Program-made: the position numbers and the translations under genes
DNA from: Okapia johnstoni
Lineage: Eukaryota; Chordata; Mammalia; Artiodactyla; Giraffidae
Direction: 5' to 3'
Assembly (NCBI GenBank): GCA_024291935.2
Contig: CM044320.1
Span: 34,006,001-34,070,000, forward strand
DNA length: 64,000 bases
Part shown: in pieces, positions 13,001-25,000 of the stretch
How the letters are laid out: each line of letters opens with the position of its first letter
How positions within the stretch are numbered: position 1 is the first letter of the stretch
The notes under the pieces: generated by a model
What the model saw: only the letters and a program-made list of their open reading frames with translations
Told to the model about the DNA's origin: nothing
The model's database searches: none

Positions 13001-16000
13001 ATATCTCTGCCTTTTAATACACTGTCTAGGTTTGTCATAGCTTTTTTTTTCAATAAAACTGAAAGGAAAAGAAACCTAAGGAATTAGTTAAGGAATAAGA
13101 ATTATTTTAGAGGGAAAAATTCTCTAGTTGTTAAATATTTACACTAAAAGAAAAAATACTGTATGATGGCCATGGCATGTGCTCCATTTGTTGAGAGCAG
13201 CTGCTCTTCCATATGGGACATACCCGGATAACCTCATATCTTTACAAAAAAAAAGTCTTCACTATGTGAATTGGAGTTTAATGACAGATACTAAGTTTGG
13301 AACAAGAATGATTTTAGGATGATTGAAGATGTTCAGCCACATTTTTAAAGAAAAGTCAGGAGGGCAATTTGAGGTTGGAGTGAAAGCCCTAAATTTTTTT
13401 TTAATTAGTTTATTTTCTATTTTTTAACTTTACAATATTGTATTTGTTTTGCCATACATTGACATGAATCGAAAGCCCTAAATTTTGAAAGGAAATCTAG
13501 AAAATGGGTCAGTTTGCTAGTGTAGCTATTTTTCCCAAGGAAGTGAGTACACATCAGAAAATGGGTATGGTGGTTAAATAAATTGCCCGGAACAAATCAT
13601 AAAGATTCAAACTGAAATAAGTGATAGTGAAGTAATCTATTTTATAATAATATGACTTGTTAAGGGACAAAATTCAGTTCGGTAAATTTTAAAGACCTGT
13701 TGGCTTTATTCAATCCAGCAGCATCCCATCAACTGTTATAGGCAGAGTGGAGCAGAAAAGGGAAGTCTTACTTGGCATGTGCTGATTGGTTAACGCAGGT
13801 TATTCCCTTACATAGAATAGAGGTCTTGGGCCCCAGCCAGGTAACTTGTGCTGAACAGGAAGTGTTGACTGATTGACTTACTCCTTCCTTTTCTTGGAAA
13901 GCTGAGCATAGGAAATGTAGTTACATCCAGGCTTGCTAATATAGGGCTTAGCATGAGTGACTCCATCTTGTGCCCAATCTTTAACAGACTTCACATTTTA
14001 TAACTTTTTCTAGTATCACAGGATGGGACTGCCACTCAGTAACTGAAACAAATCTCACAAAGCTGTTTTTATTGCTTATTTAAGTAAGTGAGTTTGTTGG
14101 TTGCTCAAGGACATTGGGCTTTCAGTGGCAGGAGTGAGCTGGCATCAGTTGCATGTGGTTGTGAAGGTGAGGCTGTTGTTGACTGGTTGGCACTCAGAAG
14201 TGTGTTCCTGGTGTGGGTCCCTACCTGACTGACTTACTCCCAGAAGCCAAGAGCTGTCTTGGATTGGTTGACTTTCAAAAGTGAGTTCATTGAGGCAAGT
14301 TTTTTTCATTTTATACTGGATTTTTTTTTTAAGTGCTTCATTTATTACTTGATGGTGTGGCTCAGAATCTAACTGCTCTCTAGTTGTCAGAAACTACTGA
14401 AAACCAGTGTTTAGAAAGCCTTTCACAAAATCCATCCTTAGGATATACAAAGATTTGGGGGGGGGGGAATGTATTATGCTTTTTTGTTGTTTTTGGTATA
14501 ATATTGTTACTACTAAGCTTTGTGTTTTAAGTAGTGTAGCCACAAAATCGATTATAATTTGTTTTAATGACACTTTTCATCAGTTCTGTTAACTGAAGTT
14601 AGTTAACTTGTACACATATAGAATAATTAACTACCATATTAGACTAACGGTAGAAATTAAAGTGAAGATAGTGCTTTGTTTACAAAACTCTTTAACCAAA
14701 TTTCATCTACAATCATTGCAGCCCTGTAAGGTAGGCATTGACATTGTCATTTTACAGGGGAGAAAATGAATGGAATGCACAGTTAAGTGACTTTCCTAAG
14801 ATCAAGTTCTCTTAGTCAAGTGTGTCAGGGCCAAGATGTCAATCAGGGCTTAACGTGCTTAGGATTTACCATTAACTTTCTTAATGGTATTTATTATGTC
14901 TTTTTCTCAATATTCAGTGTCTTCTTCAAAAGCACATTCAAAAATTACCTTCTTCTGAATGTTTCCTCTGATTACCACGTCTGGATGTTTATGTCCTAAA
15001 ACCATTTTATCAATATAAGGATAGAGTTCTAACCACAGGTGTATGAAATTTTAGCAGTAGACCACTTAATTGTCTTATTTATCTCTTTGTTACTCTGTGG
15101 CTTATGTTCTATTTGTTTGATGGATTGATTTTGGATTTCTTATTATTACATTACAGTTCCACACCAGCATCTTGCAAGTTTCAATCCCTTCATTATTGCC
15201 AGCATCTAAAGGCTTGGAAACTTCTGAAAAAGCCAAATTGTCTTCTAAGCCAGAGACTCCATTTGAGGAGAGGTATGTCATTTATGACCTAACACTGCAA
15301 TATAAATAAATACTCAGAAAAGTAGATCCACCAAAATCAGGAGTGGGCTGCATTTATTAATTGACATAATCTTTTACCCAGAGAAGCAAGAAACAGCAAG
15401 ACATGGGCCATAGAGCCCCACAGCAGTTCTGTATTATTAAAGTAAGAGGTGTGAAGCAGGAAGTAACTGGAGGTGAGGCTGGGGAAGTATGCTGATCAGG
15501 TCGGAGAGGGAACTTGGCTTGTATATGCTAGGTCCCAGGTGATCATCAAAGGGCTGCAATGAGAATAGCAACAGTCATGTTCCTGAGGCTGTTTTGAAGA
15601 TGTTGTCAAGGAGCCAAAGCAAGGATCCAATAGTCTCTCCCTAGGCAAATGGAACGTGGGAGGAATGTGTTCCAAAATTAGTTGCCTAATCTTCCAATTA
15701 GACTAAATAAAATTAAGTAGAATATCAAAACAGAGAGAAGTAACTGTTTTTGCACAATTTTTTGTTATTGACAGTTTTGTTCCCTTGGAATATATATCGT
15801 CTTTTTTTTTTCCATGAAACTCATCAATTTTCTTTTACAATATTTTAGTGATGGAATTGGTTCTGCTGCTGAAACTCAACTATGTGATAGTCTTGCGTAA
15901 GTTCTGTTTTATCAAATGTGAAAAATATGATTGCTGCTTGGGACACATGTGTCTGTTACACTAACAATGACTAGTATTAGAAGCAGGTGACCCTGAGGCC

Positions 16001-19000
16001 TGCATGAGTGAATGCAGCCGTAATGACTGGAGTGGGTGCGGGTAGGGGTTGTAAAGAAACAAATAAATACTTGCTCTTTTACCATTATTTCATGCCAGCT
16101 TTCTGCTGATCTTCAGCCTTCCTTCATCAGTTTTCACGTGAAGTTCAGTGCTTTAAATTTCATTTTTGTACTGAGCTATATTTTGAGTATGTCTGTCAGA
16201 AAAGCATCATAGCAGCTGGTAAGGCTGCCATGGTATTGTGTACCTTCAGCTTAATAAGCTGACCTAATGGCTACATTTATCCAAGTTAAAGTCTGGATGA
16301 AATTACGAAAATCTTATTTTCAGAGCTATACTCAAAGATGAGATCTTTTTTCTCCATTATCTTTTTCTTTATTTGGTAGTTGACATTTCTAGCAACTTAT
16401 TTACACATAAATACACGAGAAATGCCTTTTAAAAGTTTGTTAGTGTATTCCGTTATTCTGTATCTTAGAGAAAAGATGTTATTTTTATGCTCTTGTTTTT
16501 AAACTGGTCAGATATTCCTGCCTTCAGTTTCTGAGTAACAACACCTGCGTGTAATTGAATGAAACTTATGAGATGAGCAAGACTCTCCCAGGTGTTCACA
16601 CTGTCACTGTGCCTTCACGAAGGTTTTAAACGACTTATTATAGCAACAGGGATTCCTCTATTATGCTTGATTAGGACTATAAAATAAAGTGCTTTGCCAG
16701 ACTCAGAAGACTGATTCCCTTGTGAATTGAAAAGTAATACTTTTTCATCCTTTATTTTAATTAGAAGGGTTAATATAAAAAGTACACGACCATTTTAAAA
16801 GTTCCTGGTGTAAATATGTATATGCAAAGGATGCACCGCTAGCCTGTGGAAAACACTGGTTTATTTTCGAACATTGACATCACAGGATAGTCCTAAGTGT
16901 TTTTCCAGCCATCCTAATGTGAGCAGGACAGTTAGAGTTATTGGCGGGACAGTTAACCACCCCTGCTTTTAAAAGAACTAAACATTATAATTTAGTTAAG
17001 CACATAAATGCTTGTCTGAATCCAGATTTTCTTTTATTGCCAGGACTCCATTCACATGCAATTTTAGTTTCTTTCCAAGGCACCAGAGCCATTTACTATT
17101 AATCATAATCATTATTGTTGTTATTTTTAGAACTTCAAGTTTGCAGAAGTCTAGCAGCCTGGGCAATCTGAAGAAAGAGTCATCAGACGGGGTTGGTCCT
17201 GTGTTTTTTCTGTCGGTTACCCTGAGGCAAAATATTTAGGGATCTTCATTTGTCTCATTTGTGGTTTCAATAAAGGAAAAGTATTAGATACTGCAGTTAA
17301 TGATAAATATTAAGGAATATGAGTGGAAAGGATTGAAAGTAGTACATAAAGTCAAATGTGGAAGCATTAATAAAGTATTGTAGAAAATAAGTAAAGATGA
17401 GATTTTGTAGCCCCAAAATAGATGTAAATTTATTTTAATTTGTCAAATTATATGTGAGAAATTCTAAATAGATTAATTCCTATAACAATATTTAACTACT
17501 GTTGTTGTTTTGAACAGGAAAAGGAGTCTATTCCAAAGCCTTCAGAAGTAAGTTTTATGTCCAGATTACATGTAGAAATGTTTGAGAGTTCTAATACATG
17601 CATCAGACTTCTTAATACATAATGCATAAGATTGCTTAATACATAAAACATAAGACCACTTAAATGTCTCCAATAAAGTAAAATTCTCAGAACCTGCAAA
17701 ACATGCCACATGAATGAAGCTCAACACAACAGGTCACATATTATATGATCCCATTTATGTAAAATACCAGAATAAGTAAATCCATGGAGATAGAACACAA
17801 ATTGGTGGTTGCCAGGGGTGGAGGAGAGAGGATGAGGAGAAACTGTGTAGTAAATAAGGGGTTTTACTTTAGAATAATGGAAATGTTTTAGAACTAGGTA
17901 GAGGTGTTGGTTCCACAACACTATGAATGTGCTAAATGCCACTGCATTGCTCACTTTAAAATAGTTACTTTTGACTTCGCTGGTCCAGTGATTGAGACTC
18001 TGCACTTCCAATGCAGGAGTCATAGGTTTGATCCCTGGTTGGGGAACCAAAATCCCACAAGCCATGTGGCACAGCCAAAAATTAAAATAGTACTTATGTT
18101 ATATGACTTTCACGTCAATAAGAACAAAATAAAAGCAAAGCTCCGAACTCTTGGTTATGTTACTTGATGACAGTAACAACCAAACCTGGGTTTCCTTACA
18201 CTTCACAAAAAGCCCTTCTTAGAAAGATCACCAGCTGTTTATATTATACAACCAGTGTCTATCCACAGCAGACATTCTGGTATTTTAAAGGCATCATCAA
18301 CATGGGTTCTGGCTCTTCTTTCTTCTGTTTTTCAAATGTTAACCTTGCATAGGTCACAGTCTGGGAAGCACACTCTCTCCAGATGTAGTCTCTCGACTGT
18401 TGGCCCTTACTGCCTTGAGTCATAAGGAGGTGTAACTAACAAAGCACAGAAAGTAGATCCAGTCACAATTCAAGTCATTGTTCTTTTTGTCTTGCTAATT
18501 GAGTAAGTGGTGTGAAATGATTTTGACACAGAGCATTGAGACATAGATAACAGAATCACTGAATTGTGGCATCTGTACATGTTTAGTTACTATGAATGGT
18601 AGAAATGTAGAGAAAAATATCCACCTTAAAAGCTTGTTTCTCCTTGCCCTTCTCTCTATTCCTGCAGAAAAGAGAGAGAGGACGAGAGATGTTCAAGAAA
18701 TGAGAACATGCAGACAAAAGAATCCTTGGATAATACTAAAACAGTATAATTACCAATTTAAATAACCAGAAAGCTCAAAATTAAGTTACAGGCAGACCTC
18801 GGAGATATTATAGGTTCAGGCCCAGGCCACCACAATAAAGCAAATATTGCAATAAAGTGAGTCACACAAATGTTTTGGTTTCCCAGTGCATATAAAAGCT
18901 ATATTTACACTATACTACCATAATCTATTTCATCTGCAGTTGCATGATATGAACAAAAACCATGTACATACCTTCATTAAAAGGTGCTGAAAAATGCTAA

Positions 19001-22000
19001 CCATGATCTGAACCTTCAGCAGGCTGTCACCTTTTTACAATAGTAACATCAAAGGTCACTGATCACAGATTTCCCTAACAAATATAATATTAATGGAAAA
19101 GTTTGTGAAAATTACCAAAATGTGTCATGGGGACACAAAGTGAGCACATGCTTTTGGAAAAATAGCACTAATGCGGGGCTGCCACACACTTGCAGTTTGT
19201 TAAAAACATAATATCGGCAAGGCACAATAAAGGGAGATGCAATAAAATGAGGTATACCTGTATTTAAAGTCACAGTTAAAATTCTTGATAAGGATTTTGA
19301 AACATTGTGGGGATCTAAAGTGGCTTCTGAATCAATCAAAATAATTTAATTTCAGTGTATTTAGTTTTAATGGTTAATCATATTTGAATGTATCACAGTC
19401 ATTGAAAACTGGTGATCCATGTTTGGTAACCTGCAGGTGAGATATATATATATAACCCAGAATCCCATTTCAATATTATGAATCTTAAATAGTTGCTGAT
19501 TGTGCTTTCATTTTATCATTAATTCTTTGAGAGGAGATATTTAAAATAACTGGAGTAGAAAGTCCTTATACTGCTGGTATAGAAGGTCAGGACTAATGTC
19601 TACTTTATAGAATAATTATATTATATTGGGGTTTTATTTTTGTAATTACAAAGACTGTGAACTATATCATAACCAGGTCTTTGTCACGATTGTTAGGAAA
19701 GGAGGAAATCTACTGCTACTCCAGTGATGTAATGTTTTATCTCTGTGTCTTTGAGGGAATGAGGCAAATTAAAATAAAATTTGAGAATGTCTCTATCTAT
19801 CCTAAATACTTAAAGCCCTAAACACATGGATCATCACACTGGTGATGATCATGTTTTTGCTGTTGTTCCTTAAGTAAAAATCAGAATTGACTTTTTAAGC
19901 TTCTAGCAGGACATTTGACATTCATAATGAATGTGTTAGTTCAGTTATCCTTTTTTAACTAAAATCACGTGTGTAATGTATTCAGTACTGCCATGCAGCA
20001 GTAATTATGTATGTTCATGCTGTGTCACATTCATCACTACTTCTCTCTCAGGATAAAGCTCCAGTAGAGAGCAGTCCCTTTGGGACCCTCCCTCCCAAAG
20101 CTCCAGGACATGATGCCTCCGGGGATGACAATCCCTTTGGCACTCGGAAAGCCAGATCTTCCTTTGGTCGTGGTTTTTTTAAAATCAAAAGTAACAAGAG
20201 GACAGCAAGCGCGCCAAACTTGGGTACGTGTGGCCAAAATGCCATTTCCTTCATTCTTCCAGAGTCAGGAAAAGATCAATCTCTTCCCTTATTCATCTAT
20301 TTGTACATTCCTTTTTCTCAGAAATGAAGGTGAATGACTTGGGGGGAAAAGTTAATAAAAACTGCTTCCACAGGCTTAATTCAGAGGTAGAGATGGCTTG
20401 GTGTGGACTCTCTCACTCTGCTCCCAGTTCTGGGTGTAAACTTAGAGGAAAAACCAAAACCCGTGGCTCTGTCTGACATCATTACAAACAGCTTCCCATC
20501 TTCTCTGAAAGCAGATTAATTCACCCCATATTGACGCTGCTAACAGAGTCTGTGTGTAGCATCGGAAGCACGGTGTGGCACCCAGCCGCCCTCTCAGTGT
20601 GTGCATTTTGTGAGAAGGAGTTTGATCTGTGTTTCATTTTGTCGTTCCCCTGTGTTCTCTCCACTGGGCTGCGTGTGATTGTGTGCGTTGTTGGGATTTC
20701 TGAAGATCGTAAACGAAGTGCCAGTGCACCCACCTTAGGTACCGTACCCCTGCATGCCCGCCTTTGCCAGTGCTGTGCTCCCAACCGAGCTAATCCCTGC
20801 TCTTGGCATCTTGATCTCTAGACAGCGAGCTGGCAGCGTCAGAAAATGGAGTCCTCTACTCCAGAGGGTTCCTTCCACCTTCCGCTCACCAGGACTCTCT
20901 GTAGAGCCTCCGCTTCTAAGCCTAAACGCTGCTGTAACCCATGCTAATGGCACCTTGCGAGCAGCTCTGTGAGGACCTAGATGTGCCCAGCGGCCGGCCA
21001 AGTGCAGGGCAGGAGTGTCCTGGAGTCATAAATCCAGCTCCTTCACCCCAAAGTACATCACATCACACTAACTCCCAGGGCCTTGCAGCTCCTCCTCGAT
21101 GGTAACATTTCCCCAGACTCCAGAAAGAAATGTTCTTAGCTGAACAGGTCTGTGGAAGACACCGAAAACGATCATTTTAGACTTACTTCTCTTAGAGGAG
21201 CATACTTCTGACATATTGCTTTGAAGATGGAGGTGACATTTAGTTATAGCAATATCTGAGGAGTCACTCCCCAAGTGATTTTAGGAGAGGGAAAGCTCAG
21301 TTTTTCTTTTTAAAGAATACAGTGGTAGGGAGGTTATCCTCAAAGTAAATAAAAACAGGATACTTTTAAAATGAGGGAGAGCTGGGTAGCATTTTCAGAG
21401 ACCCCAGTACCTCTGTCATGGCTGTAGGGTTTGAATGGATAGATTCCTTTAGATTTTCCCAGTAGGTCCTATTACCTTGTATAGGTATCCACATATTAAT
21501 ATGGGTCAACAAAAGTGACTTCTCTCTCTTCATAGCCTTAAATGTCCAGCATATACACAGGGCAAATGAAAATGATCGATCCAGACAAACTGTTCTCAAA
21601 TGTGTTTGCATCTTTCATAGGAGAAATGTATTGTTGATGCTGAGAGGCCAATCAGTGCTGCTTACCATAACCTGTAATCACAGCTCTGCTTCATAGACAA
21701 GTCAGCCTCTGCAACTTTTAGATCTTGCTGAAACACTGTCCCTGTGATTTTTGTACAACTCTTACTTTGCTCTGTAAAAGTGCATATTCTCACATCGAGG
21801 AATCAGCATCCTTGTGTTTGCTAGTGTGAGATCAACAGCTAAACGAATGAGGAGAGTTGATGCTGGGAAGTCTGAGGATAGCAGATTTGGGTGTTATTCT
21901 TTTAAGGCAAAATCAACAGGCACTAGTTTCATATCAAAAGAAAAAATTTTTTAATAAAAAACAAAAATTTATGACTATCCAGTTCGTTCTTAGTTCCTGG

Positions 22001-25000
22001 AACATAACAGGTTACAATTAAGAATAAATTTATTAAATAAAGAATTCTCAGAACTTGGTAACCAATTTGATGTAAATGCCAAAGGGGAGAAGGGAATGAA
22101 AAGAAAATGACAGAGATTGGACTGGAGTAACAGGGAGAAAATTACCTGGTATTAATGAAATATGAAATAAGAAAATGTAAAAGAAGACTCTCAGGAAAAC
22201 TGGATGGATTTGTTAAGTCCCAGGTACTCTTGGCACATCAAATTGGGAATATCCACTGACATTCAGATACTGAAGCTGAGGAGAGAGATTATTAGGCTCA
22301 GAGATTCTGATACCAGTTGCTTTGTTCATGAAATGAGCAAAGCCATCATTTCATGCTGAGCATAGAGTGGGTGAGTCTGTCAAAAGATCCTGCAGAAGGA
22401 ACCCAGGAGAGAATCTTGGAATGAAAGAGGAAGAGAAAACAGTGCTACAGCAAAGAAAGTTTCAGATGACAGATCTAGGAGCGTATTGTGTCAGGAAGCT
22501 AAAGGAGATGATGGCTTTGTAGGAAGTAGTCAACAATACCAAGTGCTGCAGTAATTTCGAGAATGATTTCATTATGGATTCAAATCAGTCAAGGAAAGAG
22601 TATGGTAATGCTGTTTTACTTTTGGTCTCAAAGAAGATGTGATATCCAAGTTAATAAACTTGATACACACAAAGTAGATGGTAGAGTAGGATGTAGATTT
22701 GTGTTCCATTTTTAATATTTGCAGGGTGCTCTTTCTAAGTCACTGGTTTATAAGTCAACAGAAGAAGAATTCTTAACAGTTGCTTAAAATAAGAAGGTTA
22801 ACATCTAGGCCTGTTCATCCCATATTTTAAAATTCATCAAGTGTGTGTTCTGTTCTTGGAATAGCTGAAACGGAGAAGGAGACACCCGAGCACTTAGATC
22901 TGGCTGGTGTATCTTCTCGGACGAAAAATTCACAGGGAAGTAGTCCCTTCCAGATGTCTCCACCTTCTCCAGATTCCAAAAAGAAATCCCGGGGTATTAT
23001 GAGACTCTTTGGAAAGTAAGTAACAGAGCTTTGTCTTATATGTGGCTCAAATGTAGGGATGATTGGAAAACTGGCTAAAAATGGTTACAAAATTTTAGGG
23101 CTTTTGTGATCCTTTTACAGAGGGAAGATTGTGACTTGGGATTCATTAACTCATTGAGTCTCAAAGTTTAATCCAAGTGTCTTTTCTAACCATACATACC
23201 TAAGCATCAGTTTAAAATGTTCAAATTAAAGTCAAAGGCGTCTTCAGGTCTAATGTGCTGTGTCTTCTTTACAGACTTAGGAGAAGTCAGTCTACTACAT
23301 TCAACCCAGATGACATGTCTGAGTCTGAATTCAAAAGAGGAGGGACAAGGGCAACTGCGGGGCCTCGATTGGGTTGGTCTCGTGATTTGGGACAGTCTAA
23401 CAGGTAGGAGCAGCCACATAATGGACATTTGCATCACCTCCCAAGCATCAAGGTCTCATGAGCATCTGCAGTGTTATTATTGACCCTGGGTTAGCCAGCT
23501 GAATCCATTGCTTACTGCTGTGCCTGTGGAAGCCTCTGTCATCTTTAGAGCAGTGCCCGTTTGGCTGTGGTTAATGAGGAACTATACAGAAGGTGAGGGC
23601 TCTGTGAGTTAGGTGAGTAACCTGAGCTGAAATGTTAGCAATATCTGTACTAGAATGGCTCTTGGATTTAAATTTTACGTGAAAAATAATTATAGGAGCT
23701 CTAAAGCATAGCTCTGGAAAGATAGGAAAGTGTAGTGGTTAAGAACAGTTTCTACAGACTTGTGGTTGCCAAGGGGAAGAGGAGGCGGGGGAGGGATGGA
23801 GTGGAAGTTTAGGATTAGCAGATGCAAACTATTATATATATGACAGATAAACAACAAGGTCCTACGGTATGGCACAGGGAACCATATTCAAAAGCCTATA
23901 ATAAACTGTAATGGAAATGACTATGAAAAAGAATATATATATGTATTTATATGTCTGAATTACTTTGTTTCACACCAGAAACTAACACAGCATTGTAACT
24001 CAACTATAATTAAGGGGCTAGGCTCTAGAGATAGACTGCTTGGACCTGATTTCTGACTTCACCACTTCTTGTAAGCTGAGTGACCTTAACCAATTACTTT
24101 CATGCTCTCTGCCTCTGTTTCCCATAGTATGAATTATTACTTACCCCAAAAAGATGATTGTGATGATTGAATGAGTTAATATGCTATAAGTATCTGGCAA
24201 AAAAAATGACTGTTCAGTATACATTAACAGGGCTTCCCTGGTGGCTTAGTCGGTAAAGAATCTGCCTGCAATGCAGGAGACCACCTGCAGCACAGGAGAC
24301 CTGGGTTTGATCCTTGGGTCAGGAAGATCCCATGGAGAAGGAAATGACAACCCACTCCAGTATTCTTACCTGGGGAATTCCATGGCTAGAGGAGCCTGGC
24401 AGGCTACAGTCCGTGGGGTTGCAAGAGTTGGGAACGACTTAGCAACTAAACCACCAAACATTAACAGTTAATAGATTCTGTGAAAGCACTTAAAAGACAT
24501 ACATCCTATCGGAATTCAGTTTATCAGGACTGTGTAATGATTTATCTGTTAAGACTCTAAGAACTTTTCCTACACCTTTATCCCAGTTGAAGGCTGGTTT
24601 GGAACTGCTCCACAGACTTGCTAAACATCAAAGGGTGTGGTTGGCAAATATATAGCACAAGTCATTGATACTAAATCTTTAAAAAGAGAATGGGCTTGAA
24701 ACCTTTTACACATGGTCCCTCCCACCCAGGCAGAACACTGGGCACCAGTTTCATCAAGGAGGAAACTCTCTTTGGCCTTCTTCAAACACTGAACAGTCTC
24801 GTTTGCCATATGTTCTCTTTGTACACAGTAGAGGAACTCTTTGTGCTGTTCTAAAAAGAAATTTTCTTGTTCATCGCCACACTGTTTTTTTCCAAACAAG
24901 AATGCTATTTGTAAAGATAGCATAAGAAGCTAATACAATATTGTAAATCAACTAGATTCCAGATTAAAAATTAATTTAGAAATAGCAAAAGTAAGCAAAA

